Counted from the stretch's first letter, positions 17,792 through 28,317 are shown. The stretch is DNA of 64,000 nucleotides from Desulfurobacterium pacificum (GCF_900182835.1 NZ_FXUB01000001.1:62001-126000); one strand, 5' to 3'. The notes: generated by a model not told the origin, from the letters alone. Program-made: numbers and translations.

Positions 17792-18292
17792 TTATTTCTC
17801 GTCTTTACCTTTATCTTCCTTCTTACCTTCTTCAGGTTCTTTAACGATAATCTTAACTTCTTTTCTTGCACTTTCTGCTTTTGGAAGTCTTATCTCTAAA
17901 ATTCCTTTATCGTAGGTGGCTTCTATACCGTCTTCTTTTACTTCGACCGGCAATGGGATTACCCTCTGGAACTCGCCGTAGAAGCTTTCGCTGAAGAATA
18001 CATTTTCTCTTTCATCTTTCTTTTCTTCTTTCTTAACGCCTCTGATTATGAGGTAGTTACCCCTTACGCGGATGTCTATGCTGTCTTTGTCAAGTCCTGG
18101 CATTTCTGCTCTTACTACTACTTCGTCTGGCGTTTCGTACATTTCTATTCTTGGTTCAAAGCCCATTTCAAAACCGCCTGCCGGGAAGCCTCTGAACATT
18201 TCAGACATCATTCTTTCCATTTCTTGAAACTGCCTGAAAATATCTTCAAAGGGGTCAAACCCTCTTCTTCTGCCGAAAAATCCTCCAAACAT
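17792..18292 (-). CDS. Hsp20/alpha-crystallin small heat-shock protein
   Basis: An ATP-independent holdase of 166 residues. The N-terminal arm is rich in Gly, Phe and Met (MFGGFFGRRRGFDPF). The alpha-crystallin domain (about residues 48-145) shows VVVRAEMPGLDKDSIDIRVRGNYLII, FYGEFQRVIPLP and the GILEIRLPK end, the usual A-x-x-x-G-V-L equivalent. The tail is charged (EEGKKEDKGKDEK), and an I-x-I-type anchor may be KIIV. AAGGAGGG precedes the start ATG. It is separated by 62 bases from the murB stop on the same strand, so it may have its own promoter. Confidence 0.94.
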   Translation of the reverse strand: MFGGFFGRRRGFDPFEDIFRQFQEMERMMSEMFRGFPAGGFEMGFEPRIEMYETPDEVVVRAEMPGLDKDSIDIRVRGNYLIIRGVKKEEKKDERENVFFSESFYGEFQRVIPLPVEVKEDGIEATYDKGILEIRLPKAESARKEVKIIVKEPEEGKKEDKGKDEK

Positions 18293-18354
18293 CGCTCCCT
18301 CCTTAAAAAAGTTTTTTAGAAATTTTCATTCCTGATTTTAAATTAGGCGGTTCT

Positions 18355-19197
18355 TTAAATTTTGCAAGGGACTTTGACTTCTAACTCTAATTCAACGCCG
18401 AATTTTTCTTTGACTCTTTTCCTGGCGGTTAGTATCAGCTCTTTGAACTCTTCGAACGTTGCACCACCATAGTTTACGGCGAAGTTTGCGTGTTTTTCTG
18501 AAAATCCCACCCTTCCCACTCTAAATCCTTTTAAGCCTGCCTGGTCAAGTAGTTTCCCTGCCGGCGGGAGGGGGTGGGGGGGATTTTTGAACGTGGAGCC
18601 TGCAGTTTTCAGGTAAAAGGGCGGTTGTGTTTCAAGGCGCTTTCTTACGAAATGGGCGATTTTTTCTTTTACTCTTGCATCTTTTTTTATTTTGAAGGTT
18701 GCTTCTACGATGATGCCGAGGGAGGGGAGGGGGGATTTTCTGTATCCGAAAGAATCAAAATCTTTGAGAACTTCAACTTCGCCGCTTTCAAAACTTAAGA
18801 ACTTAACTTCTATCAATCTTTCTTTTACTTCAAATCCGTAAGCTCCTGCGTTCTGGGCAATTAACCCTCCCACCGTTGCTCTTCTTATCCCTGCTAAATG
18901 TTCAAAAAGGGAAAATCCCCCCCTTATCTGCTCCTTTAAAATTTCCTTTAACGTTACACCTGCTCCTGCAGTTAAAGTTTCTTCAGAAAACGCAAAATTT
19001 CTAAAAAGCTTGAGAGATATAAGCCTTTTTTCTAAAACTTCAGGTATTACTACGTTTGACCCGCCCCCTAAAACGAAAAAATCCCCTCCCTCTACTAAAT
19101 TCTTCAACTCTTTAACGTTTTCAGGGTAAAAAATGTCGTGAATTCCGCCAATACCTATGGTGGTAATTTCTTCCGCCGAACGCTTTTCTACCTTCAA
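18355..19197 (-). CDS. murB: MurB, UDP-N-acetylenolpyruvoylglucosamine reductase
   Basis: FAD enzyme reducing UDP-GlcNAc-enolpyruvate to UDP-MurNAc in peptidoglycan synthesis. The 280-residue protein shows VLGGGSNVVIP for FAD binding, AGIRRATVGGLIAQNAGAYG, the active-site GSTFKNP segment and FSEKHANFAVNYG near the C-terminus. The shorter length and lack of an extra C-terminal loop point to type II MurB. It ends a minus-strand run after pyrG (9-base gap). Four GGGGATTTT elements fall within about 510 bases of the gene, the densest cluster of that element in the window. Confidence 0.94.
   Translation of the reverse strand: MKVEKRSAEEITTIGIGGIHDIFYPENVKELKNLVEGGDFFVLGGGSNVVIPEVLEKRLISLKLFRNFAFSEETLTAGAGVTLKEILKEQIRGGFSLFEHLAGIRRATVGGLIAQNAGAYGFEVKERLIEVKFLSFESGEVEVLKDFDSFGYRKSPLPSLGIIVEATFKIKKDARVKEKIAHFVRKRLETQPPFYLKTAGSTFKNPPHPLPPAGKLLDQAGLKGFRVGRVGFSEKHANFAVNYGGATFEEFKELILTARKRVKEKFGVELELEVKVPCKI
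18579..19086. repeat. Cluster of four GGGGATTTT elements in murB
   Basis: Sites are 18579-18587 and 18731-18739 (plus strand) and 18912-18920 and 19078-19086 (minus strand). The first three have six or seven G. In MurB they encode KNPPHP, KSPLP, RGGFS and GGDFF, so the DNA word is kept in different frames and both orientations. Confidence 0.65.
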
Positions 19198-19206
19198 TTC
19201 AGAGCC

Positions 19207-20814
19207 TTACGAAGAGATTTCCATTGCTGCCTTCACAAAATCAACAAATAGAGGGTGCGGTTCTCTCGGTCTTGACTTGAATTCAGGGTGATACTGAACG
19301 GCGACAAACCACGGATGGTCTTTAACTTCAACAACCTCAACTAACTTTCCATCCGGCGACGTTCCCGCTATTACCAGACCTGCCTTTTCAAGAACCTCTT
19401 TAAACTTATTGTTAAATTCGTATCTATGCCTGTGCCTTTCAGATATCTCTTTCTTTCCGTATGCTTTAAAGCTGAAGGTTCCTTCTTTCAAAACGCACGG
19501 ATAAGCGCCCAACCTCATCGTTCCGCCTTTTTCGCTTACCTTTTTCTGCTCTTCCATCAGGTCAATAACCGGATATTTTGTGGAAGAGTCAAACTCTGCG
19601 CTGTGAGCACCTTCTAACCCTGCAACGTTTCTTGCAAACTCTATTACCGCGCACTGCATTCCAAGACATATGCCGAAAAACGGAATCTTATTTTCTCTTG
19701 CAAACTGAACTGCCTTTATCTTTCCTTCAACGCCCCTTTCGCCAAATCCTCCCGGCACTAAAACGCCACAAACGTCAGACAGGAATTCTTCCGGCTCTTT
19801 TTCGTCAAGCTCTTCTGCGCTTACCCACTTGATTTCAACTTTCACGTCGTTTGCCGCTCCTGCGTGGACGAACGATTCTATAATGCTTTTGTAGGCATCC
19901 GGCAGCTCAACGTATTTACCTACAACTGCTATCCTTACAGTTCCCTTTGAAGGTTTCTTTATCCTGTGAACAATCTCTTTCCATTTAGAAAGGTCTGAGT
20001 CTTTTGTAGCAGGTAGCTGGAGCTTTTCAACTATAAGCTCGTCAATTCCTTCTTTCTTCAAAACTAAAGGAACTTCGTAAATCGTAGAAAGGTCTTTTGC
20101 TGTGATAACTTCCCTCTCTTTTAGATTTGCAAACAGGGCTATTTTTTTCTTTACTGAAGCTGGGATACTTCTTTCTGCCCTACAGACTATTATGTCAGGC
20201 TGGATACCTATCGCCCTTAATTCTTTAACCGAGTGCTGAGTTGGTTTGGTTTTTAGCTCACCAGCGGCTTTAACGTAAGGCACATAAGTTACATGAACGT
20301 AAATGGCGTTTGCCCTTCCAACTTCTGTTCCAAGCTGCCTTATAGCCTCTAAAAACGGCAAACCTTCTATATCTCCAACGGTTCCACCAACTTCAACGAT
20401 TACCACATCAACATCTGAAGACATCAGTTGCCTTATTTTTTCTTTAATTAAGTTGGTGACGTGGGGAATAACCTGAACTGTTCCTCCTAAAAACTCACCC
20501 TTTCTCTCTTTTTGAATAATCTCCTGGTATATCTGACCGGAAGTAACGTTGTTAATTCTCTTCATTGTAGCGTGGGTGAAGCGCTCGTAGTGTCCTAAGT
20601 CAAGGTCTGTTTCCGCGCCGTCGTCGGTAACGTAAACCTCTCCGTGCTGGTATGGATTCATCGTTCCGGCATCAACGTTCAAATACGGGTCAAGCTTCTG
20701 TATAGTAACTTTAAATCCCCTGCTTTCTAAAAGCGTGCCTATTGAAGAAGCAGTTATACCTTTACCGATAGAGGAGAGAACGCCTCCGGTTACAAAGATT
20801 AGTTTAGAAGCCAT
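19207..20814 (-). CDS. pyrG: CTP synthase
   Basis: Makes CTP from UTP with glutamine or ammonia. The 535-residue, two-domain protein begins with the synthetase P-loop [14 protein letters not shown] and has the [20 protein letters not shown] segment that binds UTP. The C-terminal class I glutamine amidotransferase has the nucleophile in FFGICLGMQ and His-Glu in [11 protein letters not shown]. It overlaps the kdsB stop by 11 bases. Confidence 0.97.
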   Translation of the reverse strand: MASKLIFVTGGVLSSIGKGITASSIGTLLESRGFKVTIQKLDPYLNVDAGTMNPYQHGEVYVTDDGAETDLDLGHYERFTHATMKRINNVTSGQIYQEIIQKERKGEFLGGTVQVIPHVTNLIKEKIRQLMSSDVDVVIVEVGGTVGDIEGLPFLEAIRQLGTEVGRANAIYVHVTYVPYVKAAGELKTKPTQHSVKELRAIGIQPDIIVCRAERSIPASVKKKIALFANLKEREVITAKDLSTIYEVPLVLKKEGIDELIVEKLQLPATKDSDLSKWKEIVHRIKKPSKGTVRIAVVGKYVELPDAYKSIIESFVHAGAANDVKVEIKWVSAEELDEKEPEEFLSDVCGVLVPGGFGERGVEGKIKAVQFARENKIPFFGICLGMQCAVIEFARNVAGLEGAHSAEFDSSTKYPVIDLMEEQKKVSEKGGTMRLGAYPCVLKEGTFSFKAYGKKEISERHRHRYEFNNKFKEVLEKAGLVIAGTSPDGKLVEVVEVKDHPWFVAVQYHPEFKSRPREPHPLFVDFVKAAMEISS

Positions 20815-21544
20815 TTTTCATCTCCTTTTCAAGTATCTTTTCAGCTTTTTTAAGGTCTTCTGCCGTGTCTATTCCGAAAGGTGCTGACGGGGCGTCGGCA
20901 ACGTAAATTTTCTCGCCGTTTTCTAAAATCCTTAACTGCTCTAACTTTTCTATCTCTTCAAGCTTTCCTCTGTTCCAGGAAACAAACCTTTCAAGCGCTT
21001 CCTTCGTGTATCCGTATATCCCAACGTGCTTTAAAAATATTGAAACGTCGAGCTTTTCATCTCTCGGGAAAGGAATTAAACTCCTTGAAAAGTAGAGTGC
21101 ATATTTGTTTTTATCTCTAACTACTTTTACGTTGTGAGGTGATTGGACGTCTTCAAGCGACGAGAACGGAACAGCAACCGTCGCGAATTCTGCTTTTCCT
21201 TCAAACAGCGCTTTCGCAACTGGCAAAACGTGTTCTTTCTTTACGAACGGCTCGTCACCCTGGACGTTGATTATGTATTTAACGTTTTTATCCTTCACTG
21301 CCTCAAATACTCTGTCCGTTCCGCTCGGCAGTTCAGAAGGCGTCATAACAACTTCAACGTCAACGCCTTTTAGAGCTTTTGCAACTTCTCTGCCGTCGGT
21401 GGCAACTATCACTTTTTCTGTTATTTTTAAACAGCTTTCAGCCGTTCTGACTATTAAGGGTTTTCCTTTGAGCTGCTGGAGGGGTTTTCGGGGAAGCCTT
21501 GTGGAACCAAGCCTTGCAGGAATTACTATGACAAATTCTTCCAC
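20804..21544 (-). CDS. kdsB: KdsB, CMP-KDO synthetase
   Basis: Activates KDO with CTP for lipopolysaccharide inner core synthesis, a sign of an LPS-bearing outer membrane. The 246-residue nucleotidyltransferase begins [15 protein letters not shown] and contains [11 protein letters not shown] and the [13 protein letters not shown] segment. All are diagnostic of KdsB. Its neighbour pyrG makes the CTP it consumes, and their genes overlap, which may be functional or simply compact. It starts nine bases after the purQ stop. Confidence 0.95.
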   Translation of the reverse strand: MEEFVIVIPARLGSTRLPRKPLQQLKGKPLIVRTAESCLKITEKVIVATDGREVAKALKGVDVEVVMTPSELPSGTDRVFEAVKDKNVKYIINVQGDEPFVKKEHVLPVAKALFEGKAEFATVAVPFSSLEDVQSPHNVKVVRDKNKYALYFSRSLIPFPRDEKLDVSIFLKHVGIYGYTKEALERFVSWNRGKLEEIEKLEQLRILENGEKIYVADAPSAPFGIDTAEDLKKAEKILEKEMKNGF

Positions 21545-21553
21545 GCTTCCCCC

Positions 21554-22246
21554 TTAAGAGGTGAGTGTTTCAACTATTGAGGCAAACATCCTGTATCCGT
21601 CTGTTGAACCTAATATGGCTTCTGAAGCTCTTTCGGGGTGTGGCATTAAGCCAAACACGTTGCCCCTTTTGTTGCAAATGCCGGCTATGTTGTTTAAAGA
21701 ACCATTAGGGTTGAACTCTTCGCTTACTTCACCCTCAGGTGAACAGTATCTTACGACTACCTGTCCGTTTTCTTCTAATTCTTTTAAAACTTCAGGTGGA
21801 CAGGTGTAGTTTCCTTCAGCGTGGGCTATCGGTATCCTGATTACTTCTCCTTTATCGTAAAGCTTCGTAAAAGGTGTTTCATTGTTCTCAACTTTCAGGT
21901 GAACGAATTCACATATGAAGGTAAGCGTTTTGTTTGGAAGCATTGCACCAGGCAAAAGGCCTGCTTCTAAAAGTATTTGAAATCCGTTGCATATTCCCAT
22001 AACGAGTCCGCCTTTTTCCGCAAATTCGCATATACTTTCTGTAACCGGAGAAATCTTCGCCATCGCGCCAGCTCTTAAGTAGTCACCGTAAGAAAATCCC
22101 CCCGGCACCACCACGCAGTCAATTCCGGAAAGATCGGTTTCCCTGTGCCATAAGTATTTAACTTCATGCCCTAAAACTTTTTCTATAACCCAGCCAACGT
22201 CTCTATCGCAGTTACTACCGGGATAAACGGGAATGCCGAACTTCAT
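21554..22246 (-). CDS. purQ: PurQ, FGAM synthase glutaminase subunit
   Basis: Glutaminase component of the three-part phosphoribosylformylglycinamidine synthase (PurLQS) in purine synthesis. The 230-residue class I amidotransferase has the [15 protein letters not shown] motif, nucleophilic Cys in MGICNGFQ and His-Glu in MPHPERASE. It overlaps the purS stop by one base. The large subunit PurL is not in the window. The GGFS codons include a GGGGATTTT element (22093-22101). Confidence 0.96.
   Translation of the reverse strand: MKFGIPVYPGSNCDRDVGWVIEKVLGHEVKYLWHRETDLSGIDCVVVPGGFSYGDYLRAGAMAKISPVTESICEFAEKGGLVMGICNGFQILLEAGLLPGAMLPNKTLTFICEFVHLKVENNETPFTKLYDKGEVIRIPIAHAEGNYTCPPEVLKELEENGQVVVRYCSPEGEVSEEFNPNGSLNNIAGICNKRGNVFGLMPHPERASEAILGSTDGYRMFASIVETLTS
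22093..22101 (-). repeat. GGGGATTTT element in purQ
   Basis: Six G in sense orientation, encoding the conserved GGFS of PurQ, so here the protein motif could also explain the bases. Confidence 0.55.
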
Positions 22247-22503
22247 TACTTCACCTCTTCAATTTCGTATGAATACTCTTCAATTACCGGATTTACTAAA
22301 AACCTTTTAGCCATTTCTTCAATCTCTTTCTTCACTTCTTCTTCCGATTCTGCCTCAACGTTCATCGTTATGAACTTACCAACTCTTACGTTGCTCACCT
22401 TTTCAAACCCCAAGCTGTGAGCAGCCTTTTCAACGGCAACGCCCTGCGGGTCTAAAATTCCTTCCCTGTAACTTATGTAAACTTTTACCCTGTAAAGCGC
22501 CAT
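22246..22503 (-). CDS. purS: PurS, FGAM synthase small subunit
   Basis: An 85-residue protein that bridges PurL and PurQ. The [29 protein letters not shown] start and [15 protein letters not shown] middle are typical of PurS. I use ATG 22503, with AGAGG five bases before it; an in-frame GTG two codons earlier lies within the ribosome site. It is the first gene of the purS-purQ-kdsB-pyrG-murB run and is divergent from the radical SAM gene at 22580. Confidence 0.93.
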   Translation of the reverse strand: MALYRVKVYISYREGILDPQGVAVEKAAHSLGFEKVSNVRVGKFITMNVEAESEEEVKKEIEEMAKRFLVNPVIEEYSYEIEEVK

Positions 22504-22579
22504 TTCCACCTCTTTCCCGTTTGTTGGGAAAATTCTAACATTTGTCGGGTATTATTTTTATTACGGCAGGTAAGGGAAG

Positions 22580-23845
22580 ATGAGAGACCTTCGCCTCGTA
22601 TTCTTTGAAAATAAATTGAATAGATACAGCATTAACGCCCTTTTAGGGGCTATTGAAACTTACGAAGAGCTTGAGCGCCTTCCCATATACTTTGTTCAAA
22701 ATTCTGAAGAAGCTGTTTCTCTTATAAACTCTTTTCCGAAAACTGCACTAACCGTTTTGAACTTTTCCTTCTTTACACCGCAGTTGTGGGACGTTAGAGA
22801 GTCTGTTAAGAAGATAAGAAGGGAAGTTAAGCGCGAGCTTATTCTTACCGCAGGAGGTCCTCACCCTTCAGGTGACCCTATCGGAACGCTGAAGATGGGA
22901 TTTGACCGCGTTTTTGTAGGAGAAGGTGAGGTTTCTTTTCCCGCTTTTCTTAAGAGTTTGATGGAAAATAAAGAATATCAGGCTTCTTCAAGCCTTTGCG
23001 TAAACCTTAACGCCTTTCTGCCATTTTCTATCAGGTTCAGAAGGTTTAACCCGATAGAGATTACCCGCGGTTGCCCCTTTGGTTGTGCGTTTTGCCAAAC
23101 GCCGAGGATTTTCGGCAGAAAGGTTAGGCACAGGAGTATAGATGTAGTCGTTTCGCACGTTGAGACAATGATAAAACACGGTTTAAAAGATATCAGGTTT
23201 ATAACCCCCAACGCTCTGTCTTACGGTTCTGAAGATGGAATAAAGCTTAACCTGAAAGCCGTTGAGGAGTTGCTTTCTTCTGTAAAAAAGATTAAGGGCG
23301 TAAGGAGAGTATTTTTCGGTTCTTTCCCTTCGGAAGTAAGACCTGAACACGTTACAGAAGAATCAGTAGAGCTTATCAAGCGATATGCCGATAACGACAA
23401 CCTGGTAATAGGCGCCCAATCTGGAAGCGACAGAATTCTAAAGCTTTGCGGAAGGAAACACACCGTTGAAGATGTTTACAGAGCGGTGAAAATAGCCGTA
23501 AAGAACGGCTTTAAAGCAAAGGTTGACTTCATCTTCGGCTTTCCCGACGAAACGGAAGACGACATAAAACAGACAATAAACTTTATGGAGGAGTTAACTA
23601 AATTGGGTGCATCAATCCACGCTCACTTTTTCATGCCACTTCCCAAAACTCCTTTTGCTGCAAAAAAGCCAAAACCTGTAGATTTGAAGCTTTTAAGAGT
23701 TATAAATAAGCTTACGGGTAAGGGGCTACTTTTTGGAAACTGGAAACAGCAGGAGCAGTTGGCGTTTAAAATTTACGACTACCTGCACGGGCAATTTGAT
23801 AACATTTCTACCACCTTAAAGGAGAAGGCTTTTGACGCGGTGTAG
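22580..23845 (+). CDS. B12-binding-like/radical SAM protein
   Basis: A 421-residue radical SAM enzyme. The cluster motif is TRGCPFGCAFCQTP (CxxxCxxC) near residue 160. The preceding 150 residues form a Rossmann-like domain with GGPHPSGDPIGTLKMGFDRVFVGEGE, as in cobalamin-binding/radical SAM proteins, though the DxHxxG cobalamin motif is not evident. Later motifs (AQSGSDRILKLCGRKHTVEDVY, KVDFIFGFPDETEDD) match the Elp3/MiaB-like core. It resembles proteins of the MJ_1487-type B12/radical SAM family. The substrate is unknown. It leads a plus-strand run into a CPBP protease, lspA, dnaG and rpoD and overlaps the next gene by 14 bases. Confidence 0.8.
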   Translation: MRDLRLVFFENKLNRYSINALLGAIETYEELERLPIYFVQNSEEAVSLINSFPKTALTVLNFSFFTPQLWDVRESVKKIRREVKRELILTAGGPHPSGDPIGTLKMGFDRVFVGEGEVSFPAFLKSLMENKEYQASSSLCVNLNAFLPFSIRFRRFNPIEITRGCPFGCAFCQTPRIFGRKVRHRSIDVVVSHVETMIKHGLKDIRFITPNALSYGSEDGIKLNLKAVEELLSSVKKIKGVRRVFFGSFPSEVRPEHVTEESVELIKRYADNDNLVIGAQSGSDRILKLCGRKHTVEDVYRAVKIAVKNGFKAKVDFIFGFPDETEDDIKQTINFMEELTKLGASIHAHFFMPLPKTPFAAKKPKPVDLKLLRVINKLTGKGLLFGNWKQQEQLAFKIYDYLHGQFDNISTTLKEKAFDAV

Positions 23846-24413
23846 AAACTGTGGGTTTATTAAGTGGTATTTTCTTGTAATAGTGGTGGCTGCGTTTACG
23901 CTGCGGTTTTACCCTCAGTATTCAGCTTTTATCAACAGTTTTTTCCTTATAGGCATTCCGCTACTTTCAAAGAAAACGCCGGAGCAATTAGGTTTTAAAA
24001 ACTTTAAAAGCGGTATTTTGTGGGGGCTTGCAGCTTCAGTTACCGTTCTTCCTGTTTACGCTTTAGTTTTAACTATCTTAGGGGCAAAATTTTTGCTTCC
24101 TAATACTGATAAACTGCTGAATCTGCTTTCTTTCTATTTTGTCGTTGCCCTATCAGAGGAAACTTTCTTCAGGGGATACTTCTACTCTGAAATGGAAAAT
24201 GAGCCTTTCTTTCTTTTTATATCAAAAAACAACTTTGTTTCAAGCTTTCTCTTTGCTACTGCGCATGCATTTATATACTACAACCCTATAATGTTTAAAG
24301 TTTTCTTTCCCTCTCTGATTATGGGATGGCTTTACGAAAAGAGTGGCTCTATATTTGCACCAGTAATCTTTCACTGGCTTTCAGACGTTATTTACGCTTT
24401 GATTAAGTTTTAG
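23832..24413 (+). CDS. CPBP-family intramembrane metalloprotease
   Basis: A 193-residue membrane protein with about five or six hydrophobic segments. The three CPBP/Rce1-like motifs are present: EETFFRGYF (Glu-Glu-x3-Arg), FATAHAF (His) and HWLSDVIY (His). These form the presumed zinc active site of intramembrane proteases that process prenylated or peptide substrates and bacteriocin immunity proteins. An N-terminal CRNC pair precedes the first helix, an unusual addition that could bind metal. The TTG start follows AAAGGAG and overlaps the radical SAM gene. The adjacent lspA also cleaves within membranes, but that may be chance. Confidence 0.8.
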   Translation: MTRCRNCGFIKWYFLVIVVAAFTLRFYPQYSAFINSFFLIGIPLLSKKTPEQLGFKNFKSGILWGLAASVTVLPVYALVLTILGAKFLLPNTDKLLNLLSFYFVVALSEETFFRGYFYSEMENEPFFLFISKNNFVSSFLFATAHAFIYYNPIMFKVFFPSLIMGWLYEKSGSIFAPVIFHWLSDVIYALIKF

Positions 24414-24424
24414 CGGAGAGTTAG

Positions 24425-24880
24425 ATGAAGAAGTTGTTTTTTTTAATAGCTTTTTTAGTGTTTGTTTTAGATAGAATTACAAAACTTTTAGCTGTGAAAT
24501 TCCTTGTTAAGTCTGTGTCTATAATTCCCGGATTTTTCAGCCTCACTTTAGCTGAAAACAGGGGAGCTGCCTTCAGCATTTTCTCTTCTGGGAATCAAAT
24601 AGTTAGGTTTTTCTTTCTAATAATTTTGCCGGTTGCCGTAATTGGCTGGATAGTTTTTTACGTTTTAAAACGAGAGAACCTGTCTTTACTTGAAGTTGTT
24701 TCCTTATCTCTCATTACCGGCGGTGCTTTAGGAAATTTGTTTGACAGGGTTTTAAACGGAAGAGTGGTTGACTTTATAGACTTTCACATTGGCGTTTATC
24801 ACTATCCCACGTTTAACGTAGCCGATGTAGCAGTTTTTCTTGGTTGCCTGCTTCTTCTCTATAAGTATATGAAAAGTTGA
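24425..24880 (+). CDS. lspA: LspA, lipoprotein signal peptidase II
   Basis: Aspartic protease of the inner membrane that removes signal peptides from prolipoproteins. The 151-residue protein has four transmembrane helices and the family boxes DRITKLL, AENRGAAFSIF, GGALGNLFDRVLNGRVVDFI (catalytic Asp) and FNVADVAVFLG (second Asp). Its substrates in this window would include the two lipoproteins at 51.7-53.7 kb. It lies 11 bases after the CPBP gene. Confidence 0.96.
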   Translation: MKKLFFLIAFLVFVLDRITKLLAVKFLVKSVSIIPGFFSLTLAENRGAAFSIFSSGNQIVRFFFLIILPVAVIGWIVFYVLKRENLSLLEVVSLSLITGGALGNLFDRVLNGRVVDFIDFHIGVYHYPTFNVADVAVFLGCLLLLYKYMKS

Positions 24881-24945
24881 CTTTAGTGTTAGGCTGAATA
24901 ATTTTTAACTTAGCATCGTGACTACTTGACAAAGAGGTGATATAA

Positions 24946-26586
24946 TTGGGGAACTATAAATTCCCCCCATCTTTTATCCAGGAGTTGCTCTCAAGGGTTG
25001 ACATAGTTGACATAGTATCCCACTACCTTACCCTCAAGCAGGTAGGAAGAAACTTCACAGCTCTCTGTCCCTTCCATCCAGAAAAAACTCCTTCTTTCGT
25101 TGTAAGCCCTGAAAAGCAGATATTTAAGTGTTTTGGATGCGGCGTAGGTGGAAACGCCATAACTTTTGTTGAAAAGTATGAGAATCTGTCTTTCCCAGAA
25201 GCAGTTAAAAGGGTTGCTGAACTTTCCGGGATAGAACTTCCAACGGAATTCAAGGAAGACGATGCGCTATCAAAGATAGAAGAAGAAGGTTACAAAGTAG
25301 CCGAGTATTTTCACTCTAAAATTTCTCAACTTAAAGATTACCTGCAGAATAGGGGAATTGAAGAATCAACCGCTTCGCGCTTTTTGTTGGGATACGCTCC
25401 AAGGGGATATTCAAGAGAACTAAAGGTCAGCAGAGAAACTGCCAGAGAATTAGGTATTATTTCTGAGTCTGGTAAAGAGTTCTTTGCAGAACGCCTCATT
25501 ATTCCCATATTCAGCCACGGCGGTAAGGTTGTTGCTTTTGCCGGCAGAGTTCTTTCTAATGATTCTAAACTGCCTAAATACATAAACAGTCCAGAAAGCT
25601 CCGTTTTTAAGAAAAACTCAACCCTTTACGGCTTTTACCAGTCAAAAGAGGAAATTTTAAAAACCAGAACAGCAGTTGTTGTTGAAGGATACTTTGACGT
25701 TATCTCTCTTCATCAGATAGGTGTAAGAAATGCAGTAGCTCCTATGGGAACCTCTATAACGGAAAATCACGTTAGAATTTTGTCCCGCTACGTTGAAAAG
25801 CCTGTTCTTGCGTTTGACGGAGACAGTGCCGGTAAAAAGGCGACTTTAAGAGCGGCAGGGTTGTTTTTAGTAAAAGGTAAAGAGCCGTTTGTCGCTCCTA
25901 TGCCAGAAGGCGAAGACCCTGATTCACTTTCTCACTCTTTACCAGAAAAGCTGAAAGAGATTGTTAATTCACCTCTTCCCTTTATAGACTGGGTTATAGA
26001 TTCGGCAGTAAAGTTTCCAGACCTTGAAAAGTCTCACTTCTTGCGCGAATTTGCAAACGCGATAGCGCCTTTAAGGTTAGCCAATCCTTTCCTTTACAAG
26101 ATTTATGTGAGTAAAGTTTCTGCTCAGTTTGACGTTGACCCTGCCTGGTTTAAGGTTAACGCTCCAAACTTTAGAAAAAAAGAAGATTCAGAAGAATCCG
26201 TTCCTGTTCCTCCGGTAGAAAAGGCATTTATTAAGGGATTGGTGGAAAGAAAGATTGAGTTTCCGTTGGAGGTTTCGCCTAACGTTTTCCTTTCTCCTTT
26301 AACGGCAAAAATTTACACGCTTTTAAAGAATGCTGGATTTTCCCACCTTACCGTTCAGTCAGAATTTCCCGAGCTAGCTTCAGTTCTTTCAGAAATACTC
26401 TTTTCAGACTTTACTGATGATGAGATAAGAAGTGCTTTCTGCCGAATAGCCGTTAAGGAGTTAAAGAGAAGACTTCGCAAAATAGAGGATGTTGACGAAA
26501 AGAGGTATTTGAGGCAGCTCATAGTAGAGCTTGAAAAGAAAAACTTGGACGTTTTGAGGGAGCTTTGCGATAAAACACTTATTTGA
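24946..26586 (+). CDS. dnaG: DnaG DNA primase
   Basis: Synthesises RNA primers at the replication fork. The 546-residue protein begins with a CHC2 zinc finger ([11 protein letters not shown]...CFGCGVGGN). The RNA polymerase core contains the Toprim motifs [10 protein letters not shown] and [11 protein letters not shown]. The C-terminal helicase-binding part is shorter than in E. coli (581 residues). The start appears to be TTG 24946 with AGAGGTGA upstream; this gives the usual [15 protein letters not shown] opening. It overlaps the region before rpoD, reproducing the conserved dnaG-rpoD pairing. Confidence 0.95.
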   Translation: MGNYKFPPSFIQELLSRVDIVDIVSHYLTLKQVGRNFTALCPFHPEKTPSFVVSPEKQIFKCFGCGVGGNAITFVEKYENLSFPEAVKRVAELSGIELPTEFKEDDALSKIEEEGYKVAEYFHSKISQLKDYLQNRGIEESTASRFLLGYAPRGYSRELKVSRETARELGIISESGKEFFAERLIIPIFSHGGKVVAFAGRVLSNDSKLPKYINSPESSVFKKNSTLYGFYQSKEEILKTRTAVVVEGYFDVISLHQIGVRNAVAPMGTSITENHVRILSRYVEKPVLAFDGDSAGKKATLRAAGLFLVKGKEPFVAPMPEGEDPDSLSHSLPEKLKEIVNSPLPFIDWVIDSAVKFPDLEKSHFLREFANAIAPLRLANPFLYKIYVSKVSAQFDVDPAWFKVNAPNFRKKEDSEESVPVPPVEKAFIKGLVERKIEFPLEVSPNVFLSPLTAKIYTLLKNAGFSHLTVQSEFPELASVLSEILFSDFTDDEIRSAFCRIAVKELKRRLRKIEDVDEKRYLRQLIVELEKKNLDVLRELCDKTLI

Positions 26587-26597
26587 AGGAGGTAGCC

Positions 26598-28289
26598 TTG
26601 GAAAGGCTAAACTTTGATGAAATTATCGCCATAGGGCGTGACAAGGGCTACATCACTTTTGACGAACTTATGGAGCATTTAGACGAAGAAATGCTCACTC
26701 CTGAAGTAATTGAAGAGCTTATCACCCAGCTTGATGAGTTTGACATCCACATTATACCAAAGGAAGGTGAAGAGCACGTTGACCTTTCAAAGCTCCAGAT
26801 TACCATTGCTCCAGATACTATGCCCCGTTCTGATGACCCGATAAGGCTTTATTTAAGAGAGATGAGCAAGATTTCTCTCCTCAAGCGCCACGAAGAGATA
26901 TCCCTTGCCAAGAGAGTGGAATTAGGCAGAAAGGCGCTTCTCAGGTATCTTTTAAAAACGAGAGCTGTTCTCAACTATGTTTTGGACGTTGAGGAAAAAA
27001 TCAGGAACGGTGAAGTTAAAGTAAGGGACATCATGCGTTCTCCTGATGAGTTTGCAGAAGGGGGAGAAGCGCAAAGGCGCAAGAAGTTTTTTGCAATAGT
27101 AGAAGAGATAAGGCAGCTCCTCCCCGAATGGGAAAAGCTACAAAAGCAGTACAGCAGAAGTAAAAGAAACAAGCAGCTTAAAAAAGAATACCTCAAAGTA
27201 TGGGCAAAAATCAACAATCTTCTCAGAAAATTACCGCTTTCCTATTCCATTTACGAGTGTATAGCAGAGGACATTTACAGAAAGTATAAGATACTCAAAA
27301 AGAGCGAGAAGAGTTTACAGAAACTCAGTGGAAAGCTTTCTTTCCTTGGTGTTCCTATCGAAGAGATATGCTACAGATTGGATGATGAGGAAATAAGGGA
27401 GAAAATTGACGCTTCCCGCTACACGACGAGAGAAATTAAAAAGATGGTTAAAAAGTATCTTGATACGAGAGAAACGTATAAAAACGTTCTTGATTCTTTG
27501 GATATGCCGCGCAATACTTTTTACAAGTTAGCTGAAAAAATCTACTTCTACAAGAAAGATTCTCAAGAAGCCAAGCAAATTCTTGTTCGTTCAAACCTGA
27601 GGCTTGTCGTTAGTATTGCGAAGAAGTACATAAACAGAGGTCTTCAGTTCCTTGACCTGATTCAGGAAGGTAACATCGGTCTTATGAAGGCGGTTGATAA
27701 GTTTGAATATAGAAGGGGATACAAGTTTTCTACTTATGCTACCTGGTGGATAAGGCAGGCAATAACCAGAGCGATAGCAGACCAGGCAAGAACTATAAGG
27801 ATTCCCGTTCACATGATAGAGACCATAAACAAAGTGATTAAAACTTCAAGACAGATGTTCCTTGAAATGGGCAGAGAGCCAAAGCCTGAAGAGATAGCTG
27901 AAAGGCTGAAGATGCCTGCTTCTAAAGTGCGCTCTATCCTGCAGCTTGCTCAAGAACCTGTTTCTCTTGAAACGCCAATTGGAGATGACGAGGACAGCAC
28001 TTTGGGAAGTTTGATAGAGGATTCCAAGAGCCCTATTCCTGAACATGAAGTTATTAAAAGGGATTTAAAAGAGAAGGTTGCACAGCTACTTTCTGAACTT
28101 AACGAAAGGGAAGCTTTGGTTTTAAAGTTAAGGTTTGGACTTGATGGATATCCGGAGCATACTCTTGAGCAGGTTGGTAGAGAGTTAAAAGTAACGAGAG
28201 AGAGAATTAGGCAGATAGAATCAAAGGCTTTGAGGAAGCTGAGAAATTCTGGTCTTAATATTGATTTGAGCATCTTCCTTGAAAGGTAA
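26598..28289 (+). CDS. rpoD: RpoD, primary sigma factor
   Basis: The housekeeping sigma-70 factor, 563 residues. Region 1.2 lies near [16 protein letters not shown]. The core region 2 is at about residues 334-394 ([35 protein letters not shown]), which contacts the -10 element. Region 3 is [12 protein letters not shown]. The region 4 helix-turn-helix is at about 521-550 ([20 protein letters not shown]), which reads the -35. A long basic, helical insert sits between 1.2 and 2. I prefer TTG 26598, five bases after GGAGG; another TTG at 26583 overlaps the dnaG stop and has no ribosome site. The TTGACT/TATAAC promoter of the hydrogenase operon fits recognition by this factor. Confidence 0.96.
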   Translation: MERLNFDEIIAIGRDKGYITFDELMEHLDEEMLTPEVIEELITQLDEFDIHIIPKEGEEHVDLSKLQITIAPDTMPRSDDPIRLYLREMSKISLLKRHEEISLAKRVELGRKALLRYLLKTRAVLNYVLDVEEKIRNGEVKVRDIMRSPDEFAEGGEAQRRKKFFAIVEEIRQLLPEWEKLQKQYSRSKRNKQLKKEYLKVWAKINNLLRKLPLSYSIYECIAEDIYRKYKILKKSEKSLQKLSGKLSFLGVPIEEICYRLDDEEIREKIDASRYTTREIKKMVKKYLDTRETYKNVLDSLDMPRNTFYKLAEKIYFYKKDSQEAKQILVRSNLRLVVSIAKKYINRGLQFLDLIQEGNIGLMKAVDKFEYRRGYKFSTYATWWIRQAITRAIADQARTIRIPVHMIETINKVIKTSRQMFLEMGREPKPEEIAERLKMPASKVRSILQLAQEPVSLETPIGDDEDSTLGSLIEDSKSPIPEHEVIKRDLKEKVAQLLSELNEREALVLKLRFGLDGYPEHTLEQVGRELKVTRERIRQIESKALRKLRNSGLNIDLSIFLER

Positions 28290-28295
28290 CTTTTT

Positions 28296-28317
28296 GCCCC
28301 TTCTGGGGCTTTCTTTT
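28296..28317 (+). terminator. Rho-independent terminator after rpoD
   Basis: GCCCC-TTCT-GGGGC (28296-28309) followed by TTTCTTTT. It lies directly after the rpoD stop and before the convergent pseudouridine synthase stop. Confidence 0.85.

Noticed and set aside
24926-24946. TTGACA followed by TATAAT just before dnaG
   Set aside because: The two hexamers are only nine bases apart, far from the 16-18 needed, and the TATAAT overlaps the ribosome site and start codon. I treat it as chance.
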